64,000 nt of DNA, from NCBI GenBank assembly GCA_028023455.1, contig JAQFVV010000021.1:8272853-8336852 (forward strand), in the 5' to 3' direction. The DNA is from Epiperipatus broadwayi. Lineage: Eukaryota > Onychophora > Udeonychophora > Euonychophora > Peripatidae. Positions 1 through 11,941 of the stretch are shown here, piece after piece (positions within the stretch are counted from its first letter, which is position 1; each line of letters opens with the position of its first letter). The notes beneath the pieces were generated by a model. The model had not been told where the DNA came from, searched no databases, and was given only the letters and a program-made list of their open reading frames with translations. The translations under genes and the position numbers were made by a program.

Positions 1-444
1 CATTTATTAGATAATACAAGATGATAATATGCAAGTATCATATTATCATATATGCTTTGTTTGTAAGATTTATTATTATTATATAACTACATTTTAATTT
101 CCATTATGAAATAACAATGTGGTGCACACATGTGTCAAAGAACAACATATGTATATTTTTTAGTTATTAAAACTTATATATTTAATTTTTTTATTATAAA
201 CTATATTTGTTATATAATTAATTTGTATTTATTATAAAATATTTAGCTTTATGAATGTTTTGTGTAAGAAATAATCTTTGTTTTGTAAAATATATTTTAT
301 TTTGGGTCATACATTCTTTATATATATAATTAAAATCAGTCAAAACTTAGACAATTCCAATATCACTAACAATCAACAATCTCAGTTTCTTGTCAAGGCA
401 ATTTCCTAAAGGTGGAATATATATATGTGTGTGTGCATGTGTGT
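1..444. other. AT-rich sequence, no gene seen
   Basis: No reading frame or RNA structure could be supported here. A short stretch near 360-410 (with a TTGTCAAGGCAA motif) resembles the inverted repeat near 35533-35680, so it is probably the remnant of a shared dispersed repeat. Confidence 0.4.
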
Positions 445-556
445 GTAATTCTAAAGCAGTATGTAAATTTTTTATACTGAATATTTCCTCTATATGTAAT
501 TAGAGGGATATAAGAAATATTCAGTGTAAGCAAATTACATACTACTTTAGAATTAC
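445..556. repeat. Hairpin MITE-like element
   Basis: A 112-bp near-perfect inverted repeat. The outer arms read GTAATTCTAAAGCAGTATGTAA and its complement with one or two mismatches. The inner arms pair around ACTGAATATTTC / GAAATATTCAGT, with a short loop around 500-512. It codes for nothing. The form fits a small foldback transposon or a hairpin-forming transcript. A GT-rich microsatellite lies directly before it. No target-site duplication was identified. Confidence 0.6.
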
Positions 557-639
557 ATTATATCTTAGTATAAGTTCATCCCATCCCTCTATGATTAATT
601 TATATGAATACATAATAGTCAAATAATATGAGAGATTAG

Positions 640-1000
640 ACTGACCTAGGGTCTAATGGGGATGACTACAATATCAAATTCAAAAAAAGCTTTGAACATT
701 CCATCATTGATTTTTCAATGAAGTAAATAGTTGAAGAATTGTAAGAGTGAGAAGATTGAAGCCTGCCCATTAAAGTTTGAGAAATTACTATGTTAATATA
801 AATTGAGTACTGGATGTTTGCATGTGTGGGAGATTGTAATCTGACCAATTGATGAGTGCTGGTTCTGCCCAAAATACATTTATTGGGAATCATGTATATT
901 TTTCACATATAAGAGGTCATATGTATTAGCTGTTTGAGATGGATTGGAGAATGAATAGATTGAAAAATCCTGAGTTCAAATCTCTCTAATTATATAAACA
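640..1000 (+). mobile_element. Family 1 hammerhead-bearing repeat, copy 1
   Basis: A roughly 350-bp copy of the repeat also found near 27005, 38020, 43796, 44185 and 48650. Shared blocks, in order, are a body around TTGAACATTCCATCA and GAGAAGATTGAAGCCTG, a strand leading to GTGGGAGATTGTAATCTG, the hammerhead segment (838-890), then a tRNA-like tail with GAGTTCAAATCTC, which resembles a pol III box B. The element codes for no protein. A short open frame on the opposite strand over it is a by-product. Confidence 0.7.
838..890 (+). ncRNA. Degenerate type I hammerhead ribozyme motif (family 1)
   Basis: CCAA (845-848) is followed by TTGATGA (849-855, one change from CTGATGA), half of stem II (856-860), AAAA (871-874) where GAAA is needed, TAC/ATT for helix III, TA as the cleavage dinucleotide, and TTGG (883-886) pairing with CCAA. 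Two essential core positions (C3 and G12) are changed, so this copy should be inactive. It is identified by alignment with the intact copy at 44254-44316. Confidence 0.6.
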
Positions 1001-1059
1001 CACACACATATACATAGTGGTAGAATGCATATCTATTTTATAGCATCTTTGTAAAGAGT

Positions 1060-2290
1060 AATTTCCTTCCACAATATTTCATGTGTGAAATGACTATATT
1101 ACCAATTATTAGATATATATTAAGTAACAAAATACAGTATCACAGGTAATTAAAAATGAAAAATTTTCCCTTCCCTATGACATATAATAATAAACTTATG
1201 CAAGTAATATATGCTAATTTAGTTTCAAATAACAACTTTATTCACACTTTAAGAAGATACATATGGATATCATTTAACATCTTTCTTATTATATGTTACA
1301 TGCTTACAATGTGCAGTGGCTCTACAATGAAAACAATAAATAAGAAAACTAATGGTAATAAGAAAAAATACATAAATATAAGCTACTTAGGAATTATTTG
1401 GGTCAATTAGTTGACCGCCAAATTCAGGGTTTTAACAATAAATAACAATTAAATAGAAAGGACTGGATTATATTAATGTGACAACTTTTAGACTCTGCAT
1501 AGGAGTAATTATGTCCAGTTAGTTAGTTTTGCCATGACAGTACGATAAGTACCAATTTAGAAATGAAGTTAATAATACGTTCATGCCCTAATTTAGGCAT
1601 AGACAATAAAACTTGGTTTATTAAAAGAATAAACCCTAAGCATAGATGATTCACCTAAATTTTTGAAATATTTATTGACAGGTGAATTTCACTTTATGGA
1701 ACATGTATGAAGAGTATAAATTTCTTCCACGATATTTCATATTTGTAAAATCATTATATTATCAATTATTACATACATACAACTAATAAGATTCAGTACC
1801 CTAAGTAGTAAAAATGAATAACTTTCTCTTTGCTATGACATATAATGATATTGCAAAAGTAATATGCCAATTTAAAAATCAATCTCTTAATAGGTTCAAG
1901 CCCTAATTTATGAATGGTAATTAAACATGAGAAATACATGCTGATTTTATATGATATGTGTTAAGAGTAATTTTCTTTCACAATATTTCATATGCATTAA
2001 ATCACTAAATTATTAATTATTACATATATATCAACTAATAAAATTCAGTATCACAGATAGTTAAAAATTAAAAATATTCTTTTCCCTGTGCATATTTATT
2101 TTATGGTACATGTGTGGAGTAGTTTCATTTCCTAATATTTTATGTTTTAAATCGCTAGATTATCAATTATTACATAAACACAAGCCACCAAAATTCAGTA
2201 TAGCATGTAGTTAAAATAAGAAATTTTCTTGTTTTAATATATAAACTAAATTTGTGCAAGAAATATGCCTCCACTTTAGGCATGGCCACT
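1060..2290. repeat. Degenerate satellite-like repeat, several units
   Basis: Units restart near 1065, 1720, 1970 and 2125 with TTCCTTCCACAATATTTCAT. Each continues through ATTACATATATAC..AACTAATAA, AATTCAGTATCAC and a stretch like CTATGACATATAAT. Further units occur near 9700, 10005 and 10320. Full spacing is close to 300-330 bp, with some units truncated. The 84-residue frame at 1156-1410 is inside a unit and is not a gene. The origin (satellite or tandem transposon fragment) is unknown. Confidence 0.6.
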
Positions 2291-2962
2291 ATACCAACAT
2301 CAAAGAGCATCTTAGTTTTATAGTCTGAATGTCTTCTCAAGAGACATAATATTAAAGTTTATTACTGAGGATTTTTAACTATAAACATCTATTTATTGTC
2401 ATACCATTACTAATAGATATATAAATGCCTCTACATCACAGAGAATATAATTTTTAGGCACATCAATTGGTAAGAACAGACAATAGTAACCAAATATGAA
2501 ACATCAATCTGATAAGAAACAAAGCAACTTTATTAACTGTTCAGTTACAATACATAAACATATTACTTTTCATTTATTGACACCAGGTAGCTCTTTTAAT
2601 ATTTATAATAATAAAATATTATTTAATTAAGTATCATCTCTGAAGTTTCATCTATGAAGATTATTAATTGTCTGCTTCTGTTAGATATGTGTTAGCTATG
2701 TCGAGTTGTGTGCACATATATTCTTACTTTAAAGAATAGGCAATATTAAATTAAATTAAATTTAAATATTTACAACACAAAGGCAACTATAAAGTCAGGA
2801 CAAAATCAGGCCTATACAATGTGCATTCAATCCTAGGCCACATAAATGATCTCTAACAATCCAGAGTATTAATTAATATCAAATCCACTGGTAGACATGT
2901 CTCTAAACCTTGAGAAACTCGGTAATCTGCAAGTGGTTAAACAAAAATTATACTCATCCAGG

Positions 2963-2966
<4 letters not shown>
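2291..2966. other. AT-rich sequence, no gene seen
   Basis: Nothing recognisable was found. Short AT repeats and an AAATTAAATTAAATTT stretch occur near 2750. Confidence 0.4.

Positions 2967-3035
<69 letters not shown>
2967..3035. repeat. (TA)n microsatellite
   Basis: About 34 perfect TA units. It creates an artefactual Tyr-Ile open frame in two phases. Confidence 0.95.
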
Positions 3036-3037
<2 letters not shown>

Positions 3038-3102
3038 AGGAAGCAAACAACATATACAGAATTTAGGTGCAGTGAATAAAATATCTACAGAATCACTGTA
3101 TG

Positions 3103-3104
<2 letters not shown>

Positions 3105-3157
<53 letters not shown>
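3105..3157. repeat. (TA)n microsatellite
   Basis: About 26 TA units immediately before the left arm of the foldback at 3171-3630. Confidence 0.95.
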
Positions 3158-3160
<3 letters not shown>

Positions 3161-3170
3161 AAAAAAGAAA

Positions 3171-3630
3171 GTTACTGTTAACACTAACTGAAATAATCAT
3201 ACAAATATATAAACTATTATACAATTACAAATATCCACTAATGTCCTCTGTTTAAAAGTCTACATCACAATAATAGCAAACTTCAAAATGATTCCACTTT
3301 GAAGTTGTATGCTAAACGATGTTAAATATTGAACTACAAACCAACTTAAACAAAGTGCATGGACTTTTTAAATAAGCAAATGATCTTAAGCATGTTAGTT
3401 TATTAGCAAAATTTAAGATTGGTTGCTTATTTAAAAATTTCATGCTCTGTGTTTAAGTTGGTTTGTCTTTCAATATTTAATATCATTTAGTGTACAACTT
3501 CAAAGTGTATCATTTTGAAGTTCGCTATTATTGTGATATAGACTTTTAAACAGAGGGTGTTAATGGATATTTGTAATTGTATAATGGTTTATATATGTGT
3601 ATGATTATTACAGTTAGTGTTAATGGTAAC
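3171..3630. mobile_element. Foldback element with ~218-bp arms
   Basis: The left arm (3171-3390) begins GTTACTGTTAACACTAAC. The right arm (3413-3630) ends with the complement GTTAGTGTTAATGGTAAC. Internal landmarks such as CTGTTTAAAAGTCTA and CACTTTGAAGTTGTA are mirrored by TAGACTTTTAAACAG and TACAACTTCAAAGTG. A short unpaired centre lies at 3391-3412. There is no coding frame. A third, direct copy of the right arm follows at about 3709-3935. The whole could be a foldback DNA element or two head-to-head copies of a short interspersed repeat. Confidence 0.75.
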
Positions 3631-3705
3631 TTTGTTTCATTTATAGTTTGGGAGGGCTATTTAAGGATTAAAATCTAATGTATAGTTTGTCTTTAATAAG
3701 TTTGT

Positions 3706-3940
3706 AAACATGTTAGTTTATTAGCAAAATTTAAGATCATTTGCTTATTTAAAAATTTCATGCTCTGTGTTTATGTTGGTTTGTATTTCAATATTTAACA
3801 TTGTTTAGCATACAACTTCAAAGTGGTATCATTTTGAATTTTGCTATTATCATGATATAGACTTTTAAACAGAGGCCGTTACTGGATATTTGTAATTGTA
3901 TAATGGTTTATATTTATATTGTAACTGTTTGGGTTACATG
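3706..3940 (+). repeat. Third copy of the foldback arm
   Basis: It repeats the centre and right arm of the preceding foldback in direct orientation, about 319 bp downstream, starting at GTTAGTTTATTAGCAAAATT. Mismatches are scattered (for example GAGGCCGTTACTGG for GAGGGTGTTAATGG). Confidence 0.7.
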
Positions 3941-4345
3941 GTACACCCATAATAATATAGTGTGTGTGTATATATATATAAAGTAAAAGAAAAGTAGAAG
4001 TAAACAATGACATAAATTTTTGTAGATATTTTTCTACACTTCCTAAAATAAAATAATAATAAGTAAAGGGTTAAATAACTCTGGGTTTAAAATAATATTT
4101 TATTGTAAAATTAAATATTTAAAAAGGTCTGATAAATAATATTTCTAATTCTGAATTTGAAATTAAACAAAAAAAAAGCAAGCATAATTTATTTTTTAAA
4201 ATCTTTTAATTAATGCTTGTATAGAATATCTATTTTAATTAATGCTTGTTTGCATTTTTACTATGTAGTTAAAAATCTTTGTAGATTAAAAATTCTAAAG
4301 GATTATCACACCTTTGGTCAAATTCCAAAGATTAAAGTAAAAACA
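3941..4345. other. AT-rich sequence, no gene seen
   Basis: No supported feature was found. A short GT/TA microsatellite lies near 3959-3981. Confidence 0.4.
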
Positions 4346-4445
4346 TGAAAATCACACTCTGATAGAAATTTCCAGCTTGTTTTCAAATGGATTAAAGTTA
4401 ATTGAAAACAACCACTGTGTTTTTGTCACCTGACCTACCCAAGGT

Positions 4446-4925
4446 TATAAAAGACAGCTAAAAAAATATCAGTTAGTGTGGCTTGCAATTTTGTAAGAGT
4501 TAGCAGAAGAGAAGAGCTAGCTGCAAAGTTGGCTAAAGTATTTTGTGAAGAGTTGGTAACTGCAGCAGAGAATGGCAATAGTAAAGCTAGCTGCAAAGAT
4601 GGCTAGTATAATTATAAGGAGAACTGCCATGAGGATGTAAGAAAGCAAGGAAGTGGGTGCTTCAGTTCACTGGTGAAGTTTAGAATTTACATGGAAGAAA
4701 AGGGTCAAGATTCTTTGTAATTCATAGCCTTAAAAGTGTTCTGGGAAACAGCTTGTTGACCTTAAGCTTATCAATCCAAGTCTAAGTAGAACCAACTGCA
4801 GAAGAAAAAAGCCAACCATACATGAATTATATACTTTTGCCTGATGATGACATTTGCCTGGATTGACAAAAAACCAGCTTGCCCAAGAGGAATACCAGCT
4901 GAATAAAGAAGTAATTATACTTATG
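4446..4925 (+). promoter_or_regulatory. Candidate transcription unit or LTR: TATA, initiator, poly(A) signal
   Basis: TATAAAAG lies at 4446-4453 and an initiator-like TCAGTT at 4469-4474, which puts a start at A4471, 25 bases after the first T of the TATA box. A canonical AATAAA follows at 4902-4907. The 455 bases between are clearly richer in G+C than the flanks. They contain an imperfect internal direct repeat (GAGCTAGCTGCAAAG near 4514 and AAGCTAGCTGCAAAG near 4587). No long frame is open. TATA + initiator + AATAAA in one short block suits the LTR of a retrotransposon or a short noncoding first exon. LTR ends and target duplications were not found. Confidence 0.35.
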
Positions 4926-5430
4926 CTATTGTTTATCTATATGTACAAGGAATCAAGATAAATATATCATGTGTATATAAAGTGAGTTATTTTATTTTAC
5001 TATTCCTTAAAATGACTTTTAAAATTATAAATTAATAACTTAGAGTTAAAACAAACAAGTAAATAATTCACTTGAGTCAATTGTCTAAAAGAAAGATGAT
5101 TTGATATATATTTTTGGAAGAAATAGTTTTGATAATTCCTTTAAAAAAATGACATTAAAAAAATACGTAACTTAAATGCAAGCATAATTTTGTTTGAATT
5201 AAAATCGAAAAAGCAAATATTTTAAATTAATTTAAAAATGTTGATAATTAATCACCAAATACCTGTCAAAAATTGACTATACTTTTGAGAACTTATAAAT
5301 AGAAACTAATTTTAAATTATATCTGTATTTTGTTTATACACACACATATATGTATGAACTTTGTGCATATTTTCCAAAAAAATTAATTATGAAAATATAA
5401 TATTATTGCTGTTCAGTTAAAATGTGATGT
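4926..5430. other. AT-rich sequence, no gene seen
   Basis: No supported feature was found apart from short CA/TA runs near 5340. Confidence 0.4.
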
Positions 5431-5433
5431 ATA

Positions 5434-6000
5434 CATCAGTGTGAAGATGTACACGCACACTCATATATATAAAATTTTAATATTTTTTTTTATTAAATGT
5501 CAACTCATTTTTTTTTAAATATTAATTGTATTGTATATCATAAATCACACTTTGTGCGCAGATATATGTAAATCAATGTAACAATTTAAATGTTGAATAG
5601 TAATTATTTAAATCTCAATGTGATCATTTGAAATTTTGTATTGTAATCAAAATCTGAAAGCTTATATGTGTGAAATGTATGTCTTCCAAATGAATTATGA
5701 AAAAAAAAATTATTGTAACAAGTTTAAATAGGTAAAAGTCAGTGTGCGTATATACATGCACACTCATATATATAAAATAATAATCATTTTTTTGTTAGTG
5801 AATATTAATTGTATGTTAAAAATTGTGCGTCTGTGTGCACATATATGTAAATCAATGTAAAAATTTGGATCTTGAATAATGGTTGTGCAAATCACAAATG
5901 TAATAATTATTTTATGTTTGGTTGAAGTGTCTTCATCATAAATTATAAAATGCATGTCTGTGTACAGATGTATGTATGCATTTATAGATACCCATTAAGA
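5434..6000. repeat. Tandem repeat, ~304-bp period, about two units
   Basis: Blocks starting near 5434 (ATCAGTGTGAAGATGTACACG) and 5738 share GCACACTCATATATATAAAA, then ATATTAATTGTAT, then GCAGATATATGTAAATCAATGTAA and a similar 3' half. They differ by many substitutions. The 63-residue frame on the minus strand (5764-5955) is inside the second unit and is not a gene. Confidence 0.55.
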
Positions 6001-6499
6001 AATAATGCAATTGGTGTAATAACTTCGATTTTGTAATAATCTTGTAAATTAGTGATGACTTTATTATTGTATACTTTTCAAAATCAGAATCCTTATAAGA
6101 CCTTAATCATTTATTTTTTTTGTTATTAATACACTTGTATTTAATTGTTAAAAATTATATTCCATCATCTCTTGGTCACATACAGTTATAGAGCTTGTGT
6201 TCTCTTAGCTAGATTTCAGACATGGATAAATGGGGAGGTATATTTAGTGCTTTGGGGCATCCAGAGATGATCAATCATCATCCTGGTTGGCGCAAAAGAG
6301 GTTACTCTTTAAAGCCCATGCACTATTATTTTTTATTTTACTTTAGTCTTATTAAAAATGTAAGTTTATAGTTGGCCAGTACAAGTGGCCTGAGCATTGA
6401 TGATGATCAGCATGTTTTAAATGTCCCAGCATTATTATTTTGATTTCTGATTATTGTGTATTTTTAATGGATGGGCACTAAGCTGGTGCATCCAAGTTA

Positions 6500-6660
6500 T
6501 GTTTATATAATTGCCCAAGCTGGCAAAGGCTCAGTAGTTAGCCTGGTCTACAGAAGACCCATTTCCAATCCAGTCACAAGATTGACTGTTGATTTATATT
6601 TTTTATGGTTCAAATCCAGCCATAAGGTGGACTGTTGATTTATTGTACTAATTTATTTAT
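6500..6660 (+). mobile_element. Possible tRNA-derived SINE remnant
   Basis: GGCTCAGTAGTTAGCCTGG (about 6529-6547) resembles a tRNA D-arm/box A. It is followed at tRNA-like spacing by CCCATTTCCAATCCAG, and by a second box-B-like GGTTCAAATCCAG near 6607. ATTGACTGTTGATTTAT is duplicated after each. No full cloverleaf can be drawn. I infer an old SINE with an internal duplication. Confidence 0.4.
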
Positions 6661-6923
6661 TCCCATTAATGATGATGAATGGTATTTGAATATACTTACT
6701 TTGACTTACTATAATGTTGGTTGATATATGATTGGTGTATATTTTAGTTGCTCTTCTGAGGAGTGACTGCTGATCTTTCAATGCTCACATAGATCTGTTA
6801 ATCTCATAATCTTACATCCTTAAATATATACTTTGTAAATTATAGATTGATTTTGTATTTGCTTGGGGTTGATGATATTTTTCCATCACCCCAGATTCAT
6901 TTATTTCCTATCCCCATCCTGTT

Positions 6924-6983
<60 letters not shown>

Positions 6984-8413
6984 AGATGTGTATATATTTA
7001 AAAAATGGCAATTAATTTAAAGGTTTAATCAATATAAAATCAACTTTCTAAGCTACTTATATGTATATGCCCTCATCATCATCATTCACACACACACACA
7101 CTTTTATTTTCAATAATTTATAAATACCTTATCCAAATGATTTTGAATAGCTTCAGAAAGATAACTTTTGTAAAACTAAATCTTAATCATTTAAACCTCA
7201 ATTGTTTTAATATCTTTTAAAGCATATTATTTCTTTCAGGGAAAGATTGGTCTAACATTTACTTAAACTAAATCTTGATTATTTAAAATTATCTTTGTTA
7301 TTTATAACTTTTCGAAATATTCATGGAAATGGAATTGACTTTGATTTTTTTTTTTCAATAATTAAACTCTATAATTCTCTTAATTATTCAAGAGTATACC
7401 TCATATATATCAAAATTTTATACTACAGCTGAAATATTATAAAATATAGATAAATTTCAAAACTAAACATTTACTTAAACTAAATTCTTGATTATTTAAA
7501 ACTATCTTTGTTATTGAAATCTTTTGAGATATATTCATAAAAATAAAATTTACTTTAATTTTTTTAACAATTACTAATCTCAATATAACTTTCTTCTCAT
7601 TACAAGTTAATAGAACATCTTCATAGGCCTATCTTATATGTGTCAAATTTTATACACAAGCAAAATAAGTATTACAAAATATAAATAAAATGCAAAAGTA
7701 AAAACATTGGAAAAACAAATGATAAAGTATTTTAAAAAAGTTAATAAACATAAAGATTGAATGATATAGCTAATTATTATTTGTTTGCAGTAACTAGAGG
7801 CTCTTTAAGTTTACTAAATTGTTACTGTTTATAATAATTTAAATTATTGTCTTAAGAGTGAGAAGAGATTATTTTAAATGTGGCATGGAGACTAAATGTA
7901 CACATGTATGTTTTAACTTTTGACAGATGTAGAATAGCTTTTTGCAGTTCACTAGTAAAATATATGGTAGATAATTTTCAAATATTCAGTCACAATCAGG
8001 TTTTTTTTTTTTTTGAAGTTTCATAAAACTTGGCTAATTTACACTGTTGACAAGTGCATCTCTGTGACTGCATGTAAATGGCAGGCATGAGATTGTAGTT
8101 AGTTCAGCATATAGATTTAAAGGTTCTGGTCTAAGGAAGCATTCCCAGAATAAAGTTTTTTTAGTGGCTGTTAGCAATGCATCATTATTACTTCAACTGC
8201 TTCTAGAAACTCTAAGGTATACATGGCAACAACAATGACATTCTTGGTGAATGGTGAGCAGAGACAGCAAGCAAAGACCAAAGAAAATTATTTTCTGAGT
8301 CTGTTTATTAATAAGCCCCCCCCCCTTTTTTTTTCAAAATATAGTTTTTTTGAAGTAATTAAAAGAAACCAGTAATTATTTATTTTTAATCATCCATGTT
8401 TTTTAAAGTTTCT
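6661..8413. other. AT-rich sequence with microsatellite, no gene seen
   Basis: It contains a (TA)n tract at 6927-6980 and short CA, T and C runs. The stretch TTTACTTAAACTAAATC..TTGATTATTTAAAA recurs near 7257 and 7470, an old local duplication of about 210 bp. No coding potential is visible. Confidence 0.45.
6927..6980. repeat. (AT)n microsatellite
   Basis: About 27 AT units, uninterrupted. Confidence 0.95.
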
Positions 8414-8415
8414 TA

Positions 8416-8465
<50 letters not shown>
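8414..8465. repeat. (AAT)n microsatellite
   Basis: About 17 AAT units that change directly into the long AAG tract. Confidence 0.95.
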
Positions 8466-8493
<28 letters not shown>

Positions 8494-9258
8494 AAGAAGA
8501 AGAAGAAGAAGAAGAAGAAGAAGAAGAAGAAGAAGAAGAAGAAGAAGAAGAAGAAGAAGAAGAAGAAGAAGAAGAAGAAGAAGAAGAAGAAGAAGAAGAA
8601 GAAGAAGAAGAAGAAGAAGAAGAAGAAGAAGAAGAAGAAGAAGAAGAAGAAGAAGAAGAAGAAGAAGAAGAAGAAGAAGAAGAAGAAGAGAAGAAGAAGA
8701 AGAAGAAGAAGAAGAAGAAGAAGAAGAAGAAGAAGAAGAAGAAGAAGAAGAAGAAGAAGAAGAAGAAGAAGAAGAAGAAGAAGAAGAAGAAGAAGAAGAA
8801 GAAGAAGAAGAAGAAGAAGAAGAAGAAGAAGAAGAAGAAGAAAGAAGAAGAAGAAGAAGAAGAAGAAGAAGAAGAAGAAGAAGAAGAAGAAGAAGAAGAA
8901 GAAGAAGAAGAAGAAGAAGAAGAAGAAGAAGAAGAAGAAGAAGAAGAAGAAGAAGAAGAAGAAGAAGAAGAAGAAGAAGAAGAAGAAGAAGAAGAAGAAG
9001 AAGAAGAAGAAGAAGAAGAAGAAGAAGAAGAAGAAGAAGAAGAAGAAGAAGAAGAAGAAGAAGAAGAAGAAGAAGAAGAAGAAGAAGAAGAAGAAGAAGA
9101 AGAAGAAGAAGAAGAAGAAGAAGAAGAAGAAGAAGAAGAAGAAGAAGAAGAAGAAGAAGAAGAAGAAGAAGAAGAAGAAGAAGAAGAAGAAGAAGAAGAA
9201 GAAGAAGAAGAAGAAGAAGAAGAAGAAGAAGAAGAAGAAGAAGAAGAAGAAGAAGAAG

Positions 9259-9288
<30 letters not shown>
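8463..9288. repeat. 826-bp (AAG)n / (CTT)n microsatellite
   Basis: About 275 trinucleotide units of polypurine on this strand, with only two interruptions seen: a one-base loss near 8689 and a one-base gain near 8841. Because the two shifts cancel, the reverse-strand translation changes from Phe to Leu and back to Phe, producing a 300-codon frame with no biological meaning. GAA/TTC tracts of this length are known to form triplex DNA and to impede transcription and replication in other genomes. Confidence 0.97.
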
Positions 9289-9290
<2 letters not shown>

Positions 9291-9699
9291 GTTTACTTGT
9301 GACAACTAGTTGTCATCTTAATCGGTAAAAAAATATGTTCAATTGAAAATTTGAAACATTTGGAAAACATCCAACAATGAAATTTACTTTACTATTATGA
9401 TAAGCTATTTTATATCAAAATTTTACTAATTCAATATTGCTTAAAATAATTTTATTTCTATAGCATAACTTTTGAAGTTCATTTAGCTGAAAAAAATTAG
9501 ATATAGTTTTTTTTTAAAAACTGAATCAAAATAAACATTAATAAACCAAATTATGTTTTTATTTTTAACCACACACATCTTTATCTACGTGCAGATGTGT
9601 ACCTAACTTTAATAATAAAGTATAAATTTAATTTATAAAATCTGACTCCAATTCATGATTGCCAACTATATTTACTTGCTTAAATATAATTTGAGATAA
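9289..9699. other. AT-rich sequence, no gene seen
   Basis: No supported feature was found. Confidence 0.4.
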
Positions 9700-10400
9700 G
9701 CCATCTATTTCAATATGAAATTGCTAAATTATCAATTATTACATAAATAACTAGTAATAATTAGATTCAATATTGCAGGTAGTTAAAAATGGGAAATGTT
9801 CTCTTCTCTGTCATATATAATCTGAACTTATATAAGTAATATGCTGATTTAAAAATCAGGTTCACAATAAGATCAAACCCTAATATCAGGCATGCTCAAT
9901 AAATGTTGGTTTATTTAAAGAATAAGACTAAGCATAGGAGAACCATGAATGCTTTTAAAATATTTATTAATGGGGAAGTGCATCGTTATTTAATAGCATA
10001 TATGTGAAGAATAGTTTCCATCCATGTTATTTCATATTTTTACTTCACTATATTATATTTACATATATACCAACTAATAAAGTTCAGTATTGTAGATAAT
10101 TTAAAATGATGGTTTTTGTTTTCCTGTGCTACATAATTTGAATTTGGGCAAGTAACATCCCAATGTAAAAATCAGGCTCATAATAAGATCAATCCCTAAA
10201 TTTGGGCATAGTATATATATATATTGGTTTATTTAAGGAATAAGCTCTATTCATATGTGAAACATTTATGCTTTAAAACAATTATTTATGGGAGAGTGCA
10301 TTAATTTTATAGTACATGTGTGGAAAGTAGTACCTTCTACAATATTATATATTGTAGCCATAAAAAATCCATTGCATTGCCATTCTTCTGTGCATGCATA
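9700..10400. repeat. Second block of the ~300-bp satellite-like repeat
   Basis: Units near 9700, 10005 and 10320 match the repeat at 1060-2290 (TTATTACATA..AACTA, AGGTAGTTAAAAATG, AAAATCAGGCTCATAATAAGATCAA, GGTTTATTTAAGGAATAAG). Spacing of about 305-315 bp supports a tandem origin. Confidence 0.6.
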
Positions 10401-11330
10401 TATATATATGCATGTCATTTGAGAAATAAACGTGTAAACTGCCTAACGTATATAAAAAAAAAAGTAATTCACTCACATTATTAAAAATTATTACATATTA
10501 CTTTGTATTATGTGAGAAACTGAATGATTGGTTGTTGCCTTTGAAATATTGTTGCTGTGGATTTTAATTAGTTTTACAATAAAAATTTCCATATACAAAA
10601 TATTTCAACCTTTACATAACCCACTAAAATATCCAAGTAATATATATAATGTGAAAACCTCACCAGAGAAGCATAACTGCAAATTGTGCAAGAATAATTC
10701 ATTATGATTTTTCCGATCCATGATATGTCACTGAATATATTATTGACCTTTTAGTATTACATTCATAAGGTATTGAACAACTAAAAGCATCACAAATATG
10801 AGTTTTTATATAAACAATATCAATAGTAATGAGCAGTGTAAACAGAGTTTGTAAAGTACCACCTGATTTCTCGAACCTATTAAATTGCTCTAAGAAGTTT
10901 AATATTAAGTAATTGGTTTATGAACACTAAATGTAAAATACTAACATTCACTTTGGTAAACAAGATCATGTGATAAATAATACTTTAATATAAACATTAT
11001 ATTTCAACATAACATGAACTCTCACTACTCGTGGACAAGCTATTCTAATCTTTTGAGAATAATAGTGTGGAATTTGAAACATATAGATTAAAACTTTTGT
11101 CCAGAATAAAATATTAACATTTGTCTTTCGGTTAGAATTTTAATAACCACCCAAACATGGGTGATAATCATTATTTTTGTGTTTCTATACAAAAATGCAT
11201 TGTAGCTATAGTAAAATTTCAAACTTATTCAAGTTCTATGTTTAATGTTTACTTATGTACTTCAAATAAGGTAATACAGAAATACCAAACTCATTATCAA
11301 AATCCATACTAGCTAATAATAATTAACTTG
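10401..11330. other. AT-rich sequence, no gene seen
   Basis: No supported feature was found. Confidence 0.4.
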
Positions 11331-11334
11331 TGTC

Positions 11335-11415
11335 AATGAGTAGTTTAGCACAATGGAAATGTGATAGACTTGTGGATTAAACAATTTTGAATTAAATCTC
11401 AACATGTTACTGTGT
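11335..11415 (+). mobile_element. Possible tRNA-derived SINE remnant
   Basis: GTAGTTTAGCACAATGG resembles a tRNA D-arm/box A, followed by TAGACTTGTGGATTA and a box-B-like TTGAATTAAATCTC. The spacing is near that of a tRNA, but the stems do not close well. It is called on overall resemblance only. Confidence 0.3.
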
Positions 11416-11940
11416 TACTCAAATGCCATTTGATTATATAAGTAACTAATTATTTGTTTATCCTAAATAATCCACATCACATCTCTTTACTTATAAGCTA
11501 TCATTGTCCTATAAACAATAAGTGAATATTAAATGTTGAGGGCCATCAGTAGTCAAAACACTAGTCTTGAAGATCTCCCTAATGGTCAAATTTATTCTCA
11601 TGTTAGAATGTGTGCTAATTAGTTTCAATTCTGAACTTAAAATTTATCAGACAATAATTTGAGTGGTATCAGAATGTAATAAAAAATAGACAAATAAAAT
11701 ATCATTTAAAAATAGTTTGAATTAATTTACATTTCTTGCTATTTTTATTTTGTTTATAAAAATGTGAAATAAACAAATCCTATTTTTTTTTTCTACAATA
11801 GTAATGATTGGTCTTATTAGTATGAAGCATTAGTATAGTATTAATTTTAACATTACACAAATGTATTCATGGACAAATTCAAAATACATGTTACATATAT
11901 AAATATAATTTTAAATACATAATTTGCTTATACTAAATGT
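11416..11940. other. AT-rich sequence, no gene seen
   Basis: No supported feature was found. Confidence 0.4.
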
Positions 11941-11941
11941 T

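Noticed and set aside
2897-3158. Tyr-Ile-rich frames
   Set aside because: They are translations of (TA)n microsatellites.
4841-4880. CTGATGATGACATTTG, a possible hammerhead box
   Set aside because: There is no GAAA box or stem II at the right distance.
8403-9305. 300-residue Phe/Leu open frame on the minus strand
   Set aside because: It is the translation of the AAG microsatellite; the Leu block is caused by two cancelling one-base shifts.
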